Assembly (NCBI RefSeq): GCF_000739615.1
Contig: NZ_BATP01000005.1
Location: forward strand, 62,001 to 126,000
DNA from: Haloferula sp. BvORR071
GTDB lineage: Bacteria > Verrucomicrobiota > Verrucomicrobiia > Verrucomicrobiales > Akkermansiaceae
Direction of reading: 5' to 3'
Length of the DNA: 64,000 nucleotides
The notes beneath the pieces are model-generated. The model was not told the origin of the DNA and made no database searches. It was given only the letters and a program-made list of their open reading frames with translations. Shown here in pieces: positions 37,625 to 47,800 of the stretch (its first letter is position 1; each line of letters opens with the position of its first letter). Made by a program: the position numbers and the translations under genes.

Positions 37625-38152
37625 CTACTCTACGTAGATCATCTTCCGGGTCATCCCGCCATCGATCACAAACTCCGCCCCCGTGATGAAGCCCGCCTCA
37701 GCGGACAAGAGGAAGGCCGCCGCCGCCGCGATATCCTCCGGCACGCCTACCCGTCCCGCCGGGTGCTGCGCATGATCGGCCTTCTTCAGCTTCTTGCCAC
37801 TGACATCAATCCACCCCGGCGAGATGCAGTTCACCCGCACCTCGGGCCCCATGCTGATCGCCAGCGAATGCGTGAGCGCGATCAAGCCACCCTCACCTAC
37901 CCCGGCATTCGAGACAATCGCATCGATCCGGCCCAAGTTCTTGCGGGTGGCTGCAACCAACTCTTTCAAGTCCGCCTCCTGCCGCACATCGCATCGCACC
38001 GGATGAATCCCCGCAACCTTGCGCGGTGAATTCAGATCCGCGGCCACCACCTGCCAGCCATCCTTCGCCAGCCGCTTGGTGATGCCCTCGCCAATCCCAT
38101 TCCCCGCGCCGGTCACGATCGCGACGCGCTTGCTCCTGCTCTTCGGTGCCAT
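37625..38152 (-). pseudogene. SDR-family oxidoreductase with deleted active-site segment
   Basis: A 175-residue frame, against about 250 for the family. The Rossmann start is intact (TGAGNGIG, 14-21), as are the NAG motif (82-84) and the end (RVNCISPGWIDVS; FITGAEFVIDGG). NAGVGEGG runs directly into LIALTHSLA, so roughly 65-75 residues are missing. These include the catalytic Ser and the YxxxK motif that normally precede GLIALTHSLA. The deletion is in frame, at about base 37893. The product could at most bind NAD(P) and cannot do standard SDR chemistry. Confidence 0.78.
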
Positions 38153-38182
38153 CCACCGACATCGCCCCGGGCAGCGGACCCG

Positions 38183-40321
38183 TCAAGGCGTCCGCGTCTT
38201 CAGAATGCCCGCATCGATATACTGCCCGCCGCCATTCTGGTGGCAGTGGATCGCCAGCACATTCCGTCCCGGCTTCAGCATCACATCGCCATCGAGCTTT
38301 TCCTCCACGTACTCGCGGGTCCAGCCGGTGCGGGTCAGCACGCGGGCACCATTGAGGAAGACATCCACGTCCTCGTCATGATGCATCCGCAGCCACAGGG
38401 TGCCCGGGGCCATCGCCACATCCGGCGAAACGTCGAACTGCCGCCGCAGCCAGATATCCCCGCTGCGCCAATTGCTGCGGATATTGCCGCCCGGCGTGCC
38501 ACTGCTGCCAAAGCCACCGGCCGCCACGCCCCATCCCGAATCATCGAACTCGCTTGCCGGCCATTCTTCCGGCGGCTGGCTCTCCGTCATGTGCCACATC
38601 ACTGGCGAGCGCTCAGAGGTCTCGGCGATCACCCGTTGTTCCAGAGGCTTCGGATCGACCTTGTCCAACAGCAGGCGATAGATCATCCCGTTGTCGAAAC
38701 AGACCATCTGCATCTCGCCATCCGAACTGCAGGTGAAGCCATTGATCCGCGACTCAGCCCGCCCGATCTCCACGACCTGCTGCAACTGCCGGTCCTGCTG
38801 GCGCAGCGCCCAGATCCGGCGGCTCTCATTGTCGCCGAAGATGTACCAGCCCTCAAGCTGCGGCGCCTTGCTACCACGATAGACCTGCCCGCCGGTCACG
38901 GAGGCCCCATAGCGCCGCGAATAGCTCAGCACCGGCGGCACGTAGGTCTCCCCCGCCCTGCGATAGCGCTCTGAGAAGGGCGAATGCCCTTCGTAGACAT
39001 TCCAGCCGAGGTTCTCCCCGCGCCTCACGATGTCCACTTCCTCGATCCGGTCCTGCCCCACATCGCCCACCCACAGGTCCTTGGTCTTGGCATCCCATGC
39101 CAGGCGGAAGGGCTCGCGGAATCCACTGGCCCAGATCTCGGGCAACGCGCCTTCTTTGCCGACGAAGGGATTGCCCGCCGGGATCGCATAGGCCTTGCCG
39201 TCCTCGCGATGATCCACGTCGATCCGCATCAGCTTCCCTAACAGCATCCCCATGTCCTGCCCGTGCCCCTGTGGGTCGCGCTGCGGGCCGGTATCGCCCA
39301 TGCCGAAGTAAAGATAGCGATCCGGCCCGAAGCCGATGCTGCCGCCATTGTGATCCTGCGTGACCGAGCGGATCTTGATGATCTGCCGCGGCGCCGCACC
39401 ACTGTCCTCATCGCGGTCTGCCAGCATCGTGCGTTCGTCGATGATCGTCGAGATCACCCCGTTCTCCACCGTCTGATACTTCAGGTAGTAGCGGCGGTTC
39501 TTCGCGAAGTCTGGATGAAAATCCATGCCTAACAGACCCGTCGCTCCACCCCGCCGCACCACCGGACTGATGTCGAGGAAGAGCCGCCGGCTTTCCTTGC
39601 CCGCAGCATCCCGCTCCACCTTCTGAATCCTTCCCGCATGCTCCAGCACCAGAGCTGCACCCATTCCCTTGCCTGGAATCCATGCCAGCCAAGTCGGATG
39701 ATCAAAAGGCTCGGTGAACAAAGGCTCGATTCCCGCTTGCACCGCGGCCACCGGAATCACGCTCGGACTTCCCGGCTGCCCCGCATCCACCTTCACACGC
39801 AGAGATTCCAGATAAGCAATCAAATCCCGGAAGCGCTCGATGCCCATCGCCTGCCCGAGACCCGTCGGCATCAGCGACACCTCGTCCGTGCGTCGGCTCT
39901 GGATCTCGTCCGCGGGGATCCTCTGCAGCTTTCCATCCACCGACATCAGGCTGAGCTCCTGCGGGCTCACTGATTTGATCACACCGCTGAAGCTCTCCCC
40001 TTTGCCCGTGGTCACGCTCGTCATCCCATAGCCCACCGCCACCGTGGCCGAGGGCTCCAATACCGCTCTCACCAAGTCCCGCCGCTCGAACTTGTCCCCG
40101 ATGCTCCCGAGATCAGGCCCCACCTTCGAGCCGCTGCCGTCCACCGTGTGGCAGGTCGAGCAAAGGCTCGCCGCATCGTTGAAAACCGCGCGGCCCCGCT
40201 CGGCATCCCCGCCCTGCGCCAGCGCCTGACGTCCGAATTCAGCAAGGTCAGCGGACTGCCCGCAGGCGACCCCGCTCAAAATTCCACCTACTGCCAACGC
40301 CGAAAGAAACAAGTTTGACAC
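38183..40321 (-). CDS. Cytochrome c / PQQ-type sugar dehydrogenase-like fusion protein
   Basis: A 712-residue exported protein. GTG 40321 gives a signal (LFLSALAVGGILSGVACG). A Planctomycete-type cytochrome c domain follows with CSTCH (54-58) and METQ-like GVIKSVSPQELSLMSVDGKLQ. Residues 150-510 are a soluble glucose dehydrogenase-type beta-propeller (TGLLGMDFHPDFAKNRRYYL; LWVGDVGQDRIEEVDIV; NLGWNVYEG). The end (TLWLRMHHDEDVDVFLNGARV) is a GH2-like jelly-roll. It probably oxidises a carbohydrate in the periplasm and passes electrons to the heme. An alternative start is GTG 40351. Confidence 0.85.
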   Translation of the reverse strand: MSNLFLSALAVGGILSGVACGQSADLAEFGRQALAQGGDAERGRAVFNDAASLCSTCHTVDGSGSKVGPDLGSIGDKFERRDLVRAVLEPSATVAVGYGMTSVTTGKGESFSGVIKSVSPQELSLMSVDGKLQRIPADEIQSRRTDEVSLMPTGLGQAMGIERFRDLIAYLESLRVKVDAGQPGSPSVIPVAAVQAGIEPLFTEPFDHPTWLAWIPGKGMGAALVLEHAGRIQKVERDAAGKESRRLFLDISPVVRRGGATGLLGMDFHPDFAKNRRYYLKYQTVENGVISTIIDERTMLADRDEDSGAAPRQIIKIRSVTQDHNGGSIGFGPDRYLYFGMGDTGPQRDPQGHGQDMGMLLGKLMRIDVDHREDGKAYAIPAGNPFVGKEGALPEIWASGFREPFRLAWDAKTKDLWVGDVGQDRIEEVDIVRRGENLGWNVYEGHSPFSERYRRAGETYVPPVLSYSRRYGASVTGGQVYRGSKAPQLEGWYIFGDNESRRIWALRQQDRQLQQVVEIGRAESRINGFTCSSDGEMQMVCFDNGMIYRLLLDKVDPKPLEQRVIAETSERSPVMWHMTESQPPEEWPASEFDDSGWGVAAGGFGSSGTPGGNIRSNWRSGDIWLRRQFDVSPDVAMAPGTLWLRMHHDEDVDVFLNGARVLTRTGWTREYVEEKLDGDVMLKPGRNVLAIHCHQNGGGQYIDAGILKTRTP

Positions 40322-40368
40322 GTCAAACCCATCTCCCCGAGCCGCCCTCACTGCAAGCCGGAAGCCCG

Positions 40369-41604
40369 TCAGGCATCTGCCACTTCCGCAGCGCGTGCCG
40401 GCCGCAAATGCAGGGCCCGCCACGCAAAGCCCGCTGCCAGCAGCGACACCACCGCCGCCCCGAAGAAAGGCAGCCCCGGCACGTGCACCGACCGCTCCTT
40501 GGCGATCGACCACGAGAACAAGGCCGTCCACAGGATCGGCGCGAGAATCCCGGCGACACTTGTGATGCTGTTCAAGGCGCCTTGCACCGCTCCCTGCTCA
40601 TCCGCCGGCACCTGCTTCGAGATCAGCGATTGCACCGCCGGCGAGCCGATCCCCGCCAGCGAGCCTATCAGGATGATGCAATAGACCATCCATCCATACG
40701 GGGCCAAGCCGTAGCAGCACATCGCCACCGCCATCGCCAGCAGGCCCACAAACACGCCAGTGCGTTCCCCGATCTTCTTCAGCACCCGTCCCGCAAGGCC
40801 CCCCTGCACCAGCGCCGCCATGAAACCCACCAAGGCCAGCGACCAACCGACCTGCTTGCTCTCCCAGCCATAGCGCGAGCCGGTATAGAGCACCCACAGG
40901 GCTGGATAGATATTCCCCGCCACGGTGGTCAGGAAATGCGTGCCCGACAGCCCCAGCACGATCGGCCAGCGCGCCAAGGACCTGAGTGCCTTGATCGGAT
41001 GCGCACTCGACCAAGTAAAGGGGCGCCGGTTCTCCTTGGCCAGCGACTCGGGCAGCACGAAGGCACCATAGAGCCAGTTCAGCAGTGTGATCGTAGCCGA
41101 AACCAGGAAGGGCGTGCGCAGCCCATGCGAGCCTAACAGACCACCCACCGCCGGACCGAAGATGAAGCCGAGGCCGAAAGCCGCGCCGATGATCCCGAAG
41201 CCCGCCGCGCGCTTTTCCGGCGGAGTCACGTCCGCGATGTAGGCGCTGGCTGCGGAGAAATTCGCCGCGGTGATGCCGGAGATGATCCGCGCCGCGTAGA
41301 GCCAGCCCATCGTGGGTGCCCACGCCAGCACCAGGTAATCAAGCCCCGATCCGAGCAGGGACATGAGGATCACCGGCCGCCGCCCGAAACGGTCCGAGAG
41401 GCTCCCCAGCACCGGAGAGAAGATGAACTGCATCAGCGCATACAACGCGCCGAGCAGGCCCACCGCGTGTGCGGCCTTCGAAACATCGCCTCCCTGCAAC
41501 TGCTCCACCAGCTTCGGCAGCACCGGCACGATCACCCCGATGCCGAAGATATCCAGGAACAGCGTGATGAAGATGAAAACGATCGCGGGCTTCGGCCGGG
41601 CCAT
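40369..41604 (-). CDS. MFS exporter, TetA-like
   Basis: A 411-residue 12-helix major facilitator. It starts [25 protein letters not shown] and has the loop 2-3 motif [14 protein letters not shown] and [28 protein letters not shown], characteristic of the TetA/DHA1 group. It also has [22 protein letters not shown], typical of tetracycline-type exporters. The drug specificity is unknown. ATG 41604 is chosen over an upstream ATG. It is divergent from a class D beta-lactamase gene with 89 bases between, suggesting a shared control region. Confidence 0.92.
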   Translation of the reverse strand: MARPKPAIVFIFITLFLDIFGIGVIVPVLPKLVEQLQGGDVSKAAHAVGLLGALYALMQFIFSPVLGSLSDRFGRRPVILMSLLGSGLDYLVLAWAPTMGWLYAARIISGITAANFSAASAYIADVTPPEKRAAGFGIIGAAFGLGFIFGPAVGGLLGSHGLRTPFLVSATITLLNWLYGAFVLPESLAKENRRPFTWSSAHPIKALRSLARWPIVLGLSGTHFLTTVAGNIYPALWVLYTGSRYGWESKQVGWSLALVGFMAALVQGGLAGRVLKKIGERTGVFVGLLAMAVAMCCYGLAPYGWMVYCIILIGSLAGIGSPAVQSLISKQVPADEQGAVQGALNSITSVAGILAPILWTALFSWSIAKERSVHVPGLPFFGAAVVSLLAAGFAWRALHLRPARAAEVADA

Positions 41605-41693
41605 GGCGAGAGGCTGAACCCGCCGGACCGCGCGGCAATGCAAATCCGCGGCGGCTCTTGCGCACTCGAAAATCCCGGCCTAGCTGGATCGCC

Positions 41694-42497
41694 ATGAATG
41701 CCGTCGCTCGCCTGCTCGCAATTGTTGCCCTCTGCATTGCTGCGGCATCGGCAGCCGAACCCCAGCTCCGCGAAATCCCGGGAGTCGGAGCCCAGTTCAA
41801 CAAAGCCGACCTAACAGGCACCCTCGTGATCCTCGATCCGGCCGCGCAGACCGTCCAAGCATGGAACCCCGCTCGCGCGAAGGAGCGCTTTATCCCCGCC
41901 TCTACCTTCAAGATCGCCAATTCCTTGATCGGCTTGGACTGCGCCGCGGTGAAGAGCCTCGATGAAGTCCTGCCCTACGGCGGGAAACCGCAGATGATGA
42001 AGGAATGGGAGCACGACATGGCCCTGCCCGAAGCCATGAAGCTCTCCGCCGTGCCAATCTACCAGGAACTCGCCCGCCGCATCGGCGCGGAGCGCATGGC
42101 CGCCGGAGTGAAAGCCCTCAACTACGGCAACATGGACAGCAGCGGTGCCATCGACCGCTTCTGGCTCGATGGTCCCTTGAAGATCTCCGCACTGGAGCAA
42201 ATCACCTTCATCCGCCGCCTGCTCGCCGATGAGCTGCCTTTTCGCAAGGAGACCATGCAGCAGGTCCGCGGCATCATCCCCACCGAGACCGCCGGCGATT
42301 CCGTCATCCACTTCAAGACCGGCTGGTGCACCGCTACCGAGCCGAACATCGGCTGGATGGTCGGTTGGATCGAACGCAATGGCAGCAAGTACCCCTTCGC
42401 CCTCAACATTGACATGAAGGAAATGAAGGATGCCCCAAAGCGCATGCTCCTCCTCAAGGCCTGCCTTGCAGACGCCAAGCTGCCCGATACCAAATAA
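41694..42497 (+). CDS. Class D (OXA-type) beta-lactamase
   Basis: A 267-residue exported protein with all class D motifs: STFK at Ser70-Lys73 (PASTFKIANSLIGL), SAV (SxV, 118-120), YGN (144-146) and KTG (208-210, in FKTGWC). The signal peptide ends near AAASAAEP. Length is normal. These enzymes hydrolyse beta-lactams, or act as low-activity penicillin-recognising proteins or sensors. Base composition is like the chromosome and there is no nearby mobile element, so this looks like an intrinsic gene and not an acquired cassette. Confidence 0.95.
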   Translation: MNAVARLLAIVALCIAAASAAEPQLREIPGVGAQFNKADLTGTLVILDPAAQTVQAWNPARAKERFIPASTFKIANSLIGLDCAAVKSLDEVLPYGGKPQMMKEWEHDMALPEAMKLSAVPIYQELARRIGAERMAAGVKALNYGNMDSSGAIDRFWLDGPLKISALEQITFIRRLLADELPFRKETMQQVRGIIPTETAGDSVIHFKTGWCTATEPNIGWMVGWIERNGSKYPFALNIDMKEMKDAPKRMLLLKACLADAKLPDTK

Positions 42498-42610
42498 GTG
42501 CAGCCCTCAAAAATTCTTCCCCGGCCGCTCAAGCGGCAGCCTCAACAAATAACCCAACCCCACGGACCGCCCTCCATCAGGGCGATCCAAGCCACTCAAT
42601 CCCCGCCAGC

Positions 42611-42835
42611 TCAGGCGGCGATTTCGTAGTGCTCCGCGATTTGGCGGAAGATGCGGTCGCGGCGCTCACGCGCTTGGTCGACGTCGCGGGTCTTCAGCGA
42701 GAAGCGCAGGCGCTCGGCGGTTGCGTCCGGCTTGTGAACCGTCAGGTGGCACCACCACACGCCGCGATTGTTCCAAAGGTGGTGATTGGGGTTCTCCTGG
42801 TTAACTCGAAGCGCGAGCTTGGGTTTGCGTTTCAT
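42611..42835 (-). CDS. Small basic protein resembling an integrase arm-binding domain
   Basis: A 74-residue protein: KLALRVNQENPNHHLWNNRGVWWCHLTVHK, then RLRFSLKTRDVDQARERRDRIFRQIAEHY. The beta-strand pair and the RFSLKTRDVDQARERRD helix look like the N-terminal arm-type domain of tyrosine recombinases, but no catalytic domain follows. Similar free-standing proteins seem common in Verrucomicrobiaceae, from memory. It may be a small DNA-binding protein or an integrase relic. An imperfectly placed palindrome (42872-42886) lies upstream. Confidence 0.65.
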   Translation of the reverse strand: MKRKPKLALRVNQENPNHHLWNNRGVWWCHLTVHKPDATAERLRFSLKTRDVDQARERRDRIFRQIAEHYEIAA

Positions 42836-43145
42836 GCGTTCTTATGCCTTGGGATCGGGTTGAACATGCGCTTCTTCGTCGAAGAAAGTCGCTTTTTGGG
42901 ACGCGGGTGTGCCGAATTCCAGCCGTTTATCCAGCGTACGCAAGGGAATTTGCTAATGTTACACCAAGTGTCATTTTTTAACCAATCAAGTGATCCCAGA
43001 ACCTATGTTTTTACGTAGGATTGCCCTCACCCCCAGTCAAAAACGGCGTCAAAAGTGCGCCTCGGGAACCACGATTCTCGTCCCGGCGTGACGGCATTGG
43101 ATCAATTCCATCGCCGATCGCGTCCCTTCCGGCCAAAAGTCACGC
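42836..43145. other. Intergenic region, AT-rich, no gene seen
   Basis: A 310-base gap between the small basic protein gene and the 3' end of the PLP enzyme gene. It is AT-rich toward its centre. It contains the palindrome TTCTTCG-T-CGAAGAA (42872-42886), 37 bases upstream of the small gene's start, a possible operator. I see no convincing coding frame, tRNA or terminator. Confidence 0.5.
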
Positions 43146-44618
43146 TCAGGCCAAATCCAAGGCAGCCGTAAAGTGAGCTAAAAGCACCTCAGTCTCCTCC
43201 GTACCGCAGGAAACCCGGATCAACTCCGGTGCCACACCGCAGCCTTCGGCCCAATCCAGCTCCTGATAGTGGGCCAGAAGCGTGTAGGGACAAGCCAAAG
43301 TGAAGGGCGTCCCGAAGCTCGGTCCCTTCGAGACCTTGAGCGCATCGAATACCTTTGGCGCCTTCTTCGGATTCTTCAGCACGAAGGACAGCAAGGGACC
43401 GTAGCCACCGCGCGGTGCCTTGATCCGGTCGTAGCTCTCCCGAGTGATCAGGCTGGGATGGTAGACCTCCGCCACAGCCGGGTGCTGGGCCAGCATTGCC
43501 GCCAGCGCTTCGCCATTGGCATTGTGCTGGGCCATCCGCGAGGGGAAGCCCTTGAGGTTGGAAAGCAGCACCTCTGCATCGCCCACATAGAGCGGCGAGC
43601 TGGACCCGCTTTCCTCCGCTAGCACCGTCTGCAACTGACCCGCGAAGGGTGAGTCAGGCCGCACCACTGCCATGCCCGCCATCACGTCACCGGTGCCGGA
43701 CAGCCACTTGGTCAGACTGGTGGTCACCACGTCCGCATAGCGCAGCACGGATACATTCGAAGGCCCGACCGAGGAATCGTCGATCATCAGCGGTGTACCG
43801 CCTTCCGCACAGGCAGCAGCCAGTCGCGGAATATCCGCAGTGCGCAGCAAAGGATTGCTCGGTGCCTCGGTGAAGACACCGGCGAACTCGCCTTGGCGGA
43901 TCCGCCGCAGCGCTTCGTCAAAGGACTCCCCTTCCGCTTGATTGAGGAAGACCACGCCGTTGCCGAAGAGTTCCTGGACCTTCAGCGCATCGACATAGGG
44001 AAACTCGATCTGAAGCGTCTTGCGGCCTTCCTTCACGCCCGGCAGCGAGCGCAGGATCCCGGTAATCGCCGCCATGCCGCTGTTGAAGACATGGACCTGC
44101 TTGGGGTCGACTCCCACGATCTTGCACAGTCGGCGCTGCAAGAGATGGGCCTTGTCACCGCTCCGAGCCTTGCCTGCGGCGATGATGTCCTCCGCCATGC
44201 GGCTGCTCACCAGTTCACCGGTGAAGCGCTGGTAATCCACCGCCACCTGCCGCGCCTTGATCGGCACCGCCAGCGCTTGCAGGCCTTGAAAGCCCGCATG
44301 CCGCACCGCGACCTCGCCGCGGGGCTCGATCCAGCGTTGCGCGCGCTGGGCTGCCAGCCGCGTCGGGAACAGGAAAACCGATTCGCCCTCACCGCCCACT
44401 TCCTCGTCGGCCATCGCCGTGAGACGGGCAACCAGCGGGTGACGGAAGAAGCGCGGGTAGCCCATGCGCATGCGCCGCACCACCTTGTCGCGCGCCTCCT
44501 CGTAGCCCAGCACCGACTTCCAGTCGGGTAAGCAAACGGAACACGCGTGGGGTGAATCAGGAATCGGCACCCCCAAGTCCTCCTCCTGCCAAGCAGGATA
44601 TAACCTCATGTCACGCAT
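43146..44618 (-). CDS. Cystathionine gamma-synthase-like PLP enzyme with N-terminal extension
   Basis: A Cys/Met-metabolism PLP enzyme of about 490 residues. The PLP lysine lies in TTSLTKWLSG (Lys304 from ATG 44618). Also visible are HVFNSGMAAITGIL and the C-terminal IRVSCGTEETEVLLAHF. The first 110 residues (RLYPAWQEEDLGVPIPDSPHA CSVCLPDW..; RFFRHPLV) resemble the N-terminal extension of fungal-type cystathionine gamma-synthases. ATG 44618 has AGAGGG at a good distance. An upstream ATG at 44759 would add 47 charged residues. Likely a methionine or cysteine pathway role. Confidence 0.82.
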   Translation of the reverse strand: MRDMRLYPAWQEEDLGVPIPDSPHACSVCLPDWKSVLGYEEARDKVVRRMRMGYPRFFRHPLVARLTAMADEEVGGEGESVFLFPTRLAAQRAQRWIEPRGEVAVRHAGFQGLQALAVPIKARQVAVDYQRFTGELVSSRMAEDIIAAGKARSGDKAHLLQRRLCKIVGVDPKQVHVFNSGMAAITGILRSLPGVKEGRKTLQIEFPYVDALKVQELFGNGVVFLNQAEGESFDEALRRIRQGEFAGVFTEAPSNPLLRTADIPRLAAACAEGGTPLMIDDSSVGPSNVSVLRYADVVTTSLTKWLSGTGDVMAGMAVVRPDSPFAGQLQTVLAEESGSSSPLYVGDAEVLLSNLKGFPSRMAQHNANGEALAAMLAQHPAVAEVYHPSLITRESYDRIKAPRGGYGPLLSFVLKNPKKAPKVFDALKVSKGPSFGTPFTLACPYTLLAHYQELDWAEGCGVAPELIRVSCGTEETEVLLAHFTAALDLA

Positions 44619-44843
44619 GCGCGCCCTCTGCTTGGCGGTGGGGCGCGGCTTGGGCAAGTCGGATTCCCGGGAAATATCTCCCACTGCACCCGCTTGGCCC
44701 TCTTCACGCTTTGCTTTTGCGGCGATCGGCTCGCGGAAAGGCAGGTGAACAGCGCCCAATTACGCAGTTTGCACTCACAATTCCGCATTTTTCATCCTCG
44801 AATAGTAAACGAATGCGACAGATTCATCCATTCTGACTCCATT

Positions 44844-44856
44844 TGTATTCACTTGG
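44844..44856 (+). promoter_or_regulatory. Upstream motif shared with the second pseudopilin gene
   Basis: TGTATTCACTTGG lies about 36-48 bases before the ATG at 44891. A nearly identical TGTATTTACATTGG lies at 54883-54896, the same distance before the second pseudopilin start. They could be promoter elements or a regulator site. The similarity is short, so this is tentative. Confidence 0.35.
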
Positions 44857-44890
44857 AGTGGCACGGGCTTGATCGGGGTCATCAGGCGCG

Positions 44891-47800
44891 ATGAATCCTA
44901 CCAAGCTTCTCAAGAAACCACCTCTACGACTGCGGCCCCGCCATACCGAACGCGGCTTTGCCCTAGTCGTATCGCTCTCAATGATGGTCCTGCTGACCAT
45001 TCTCGCCGTTGGACTGCTGACCTTGTCCTCGGTCTCGTTGCGGGGCAGCAGCCAGAGCGAGGCCCTGCAAGTGGCCCGTTCCAATGCCCGGCTGGCCCTT
45101 TCAATGGCCATCGGCCAGCTCCAGAAGACCGCCGGTACCGACCAGAAGATCACTGCGCCGGCCACCATCGCCAAGGACGGCGCACCGGCGTGGCTCGCGG
45201 GCGCATGGCACGGCAAACAGGCCACGGCTAACAATCCCGTTCCCACCAAGGATCAGGAATTCTTGGGCTATCTGGTTTCCGGAAACGAAACGAGTCCCAG
45301 CCGCAATCCCGGCAATCTTCCGGACACCTCCGAAACCGGTGCCGAGTTGCTGGCCCAAGGATCCCTGGGCAAGGACGCCCTTCCCGCCGAGTTCGTCCGC
45401 GCCAAGAAAGTCGAGACCGCCACCGCCAACAGCAAGGCCCCGAGCGGCCGCTACGCCTGGGCCGTGCTCGATGAAGGCGTGAAGGCAAAGATCGATCTCG
45501 TGCGCGAGGATCGCAAGGACCTCGGCAAAAGCGTTAACCAAGTCGCGGCCGGTGCCGCATCCCGCTTCGGCATGGAAGTCATCGATGGCTTTGAAGGCTT
45601 CGATTGGTTCAAGGGCACCGACCAGGCCAAGCTCTACACCCTGCCCACCGGCGACCTGATCGACAAGATGCCGGAACTGGCCAAGTACCAGCATGAAGTT
45701 ACTACCGTCTCCCGTGGCCTGATGACTGACTCCGCCCGCGGCGGCCTCCGCAAGGACCTCAGTCTGCTTTTCTCCCGCTCGACACTCCCCGCGGCGTTCT
45801 CCGGCAAGCGCGTCTATGACGACAGCACGGTGCTCAGCGAAGTCTCCAACCCCTTTTGGGATCAGCTCCAGGAATACGCCAATCTCTACACCAAGGCCTC
45901 CGACCCGATCAAAGCCTCGGTGCCCACCGGTTATAGCTTCGTCAAATACGATCCCCGCGCCCGCGCCAACCGCGTGAGCCCCGCCGCCGCCAAAGGCCTA
46001 ATCCTAATGCCAGTGGTCGCCAAGGTGCAGATGCAATTCTCGCTCGTCTGCAAGGATGCCCACGGCAACTGGGCCGGCGGCGTGGACCGCAAGACCGAGA
46101 CGCCCGAGGACAATTTCATGATCTACATGATCTACTCCCCGATCGTCACGCTCTACAACCCCTACAGCCAAGCGATCAGCTTCGATGAACTGCGGATCGA
46201 CTTCAAGGACCTGCCGATCGGCTTCCGTTTCTACCGCAATGGCCAGCCGCAAACCACCGGGCTCGCTCACTTCAATCAGCTCTACGTCAATCACGACTCC
46301 GACTCCAAGCAGGCGAAGACCTTCGGCATCAATGTCCGCAGCAGTTTCTCCCAGAGCAAGGTCGCCCCGGTGGTCCTGCAGCCAGGCGAGAACAAGGTCT
46401 TCGGCGAATCCGTCAGCGGCGATCTGAACTGGAACACCGGCTCCGGCGCCTTTTTCGACTACTACAATCAGGACGGCAAGGGCATGACGGCCGACCTGCC
46501 ATTGGCTCCCGGCTATCCCTCGCAAGGCGTCGGCTTCTGGATCGACTGGCTGACTCCCGATCACATGCTCACCGAGTTCGACGACAAGCAAGGCATCCTG
46601 CCGGTCAAGAAGTCGGACACCATCGACGTCGGCTTCGGCCCGATGGCCTCGGAAGCTTCTAACAACCGCCTCTCGATCGAGATGACTCTGGTCCAAGGCA
46701 CCAGCCGCAAGCGCTCGGGCAACCTCGACCTGGACTTCGTCAGCACGGACAAGCTCCGCAGCGCCATGAGCCGGAATTCCTCCTCCGCCTTCCCCGGCGG
46801 CGAGGAGCGCCTGGAGCGCCCCTACACCGGTGCGGAGATGTATCAGAGCCCGAACGACAAGCTGAAGGACTTCGTCAATGCCAAGGCCTTCGCCCAGTTC
46901 AGCTTCGCCGCGAAGACCACCCTCGATTCGGACACCCCGACCCGTCCTTGGGTTCAGGGTGGACAAGCCACCAGCTTGGTTGGCATCGACCTGGCGAAGG
47001 AGCCGATGGGCATCCATCCCTTCGAGGTCTCGATGAAGCGTCTTGCGCCGAGCTACAAGTTCCCGATCGACGCCATGAACCGCGGCAAGTTTTTCACCGG
47101 CGTGATGGAGAACACCGGCACCCGCATCGCCCCGCAGTTTGAAATCCCGCAAGTGCCGCTGGAAAGTATCGCACAACTGCGCCACGCCCAGCTCAGCAAC
47201 CAAGGCTTCCTGCCCGGCGCCTCCTACACCGTCGGCGAGTCCTTCGCGAGCCCGATGATCCCCGCCGCTTCCGTAAGCTCCGCCAGCACCAAGGACTACA
47301 AGCTGTTAGACCACGCCTGGCTCGCGAATGCCGCGCTGTGGGACTCCTACTTCTTCTCCACTCTGGCACCGCACGGTGGAGCCCTCGATTCGAAGAGCCT
47401 CGACACCGTCGCCCAGGAATTCTTCAAGGGCGAAGAGCCGCTGCTGAACCCACGCTTCGTCGCCACCGGTAATACCGCCGCGGACAAGACAGTCGCGGAA
47501 CTCACCGCAGAGGACGGCTATCAAACCAGCGCCGCCCACCTGATGGTCGACGGTGCCTTCAACGTCAATTCCACCTCGGTCAATGCCTGGGCCAGCCTGC
47601 TTGCTTCGCTCAATCAACAGGACATCGACTACAACAGTCTCACCGACGGCAAGGCCACTCCCACCACCGGCACCGAAGCCGCGGCCTCCTTCCCCTTCAC
47701 CCGCATGCGCCGCGCCGGCGGACCTGCAGTGGAGAAGGCCAATGCCCTGCTCGGCCGCCACGCCCGCTGGACCGGCATGCGCACGCTGGATGAGAAGCAA

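Noticed and set aside
44861..44876. A TGGCACGGGCTTGATC sequence resembling a sigma-54 -24/-12 promoter
   Set aside because: The -12 GC is not at the required distance from the -24 GG, and the second pseudopilin gene has no matching site.
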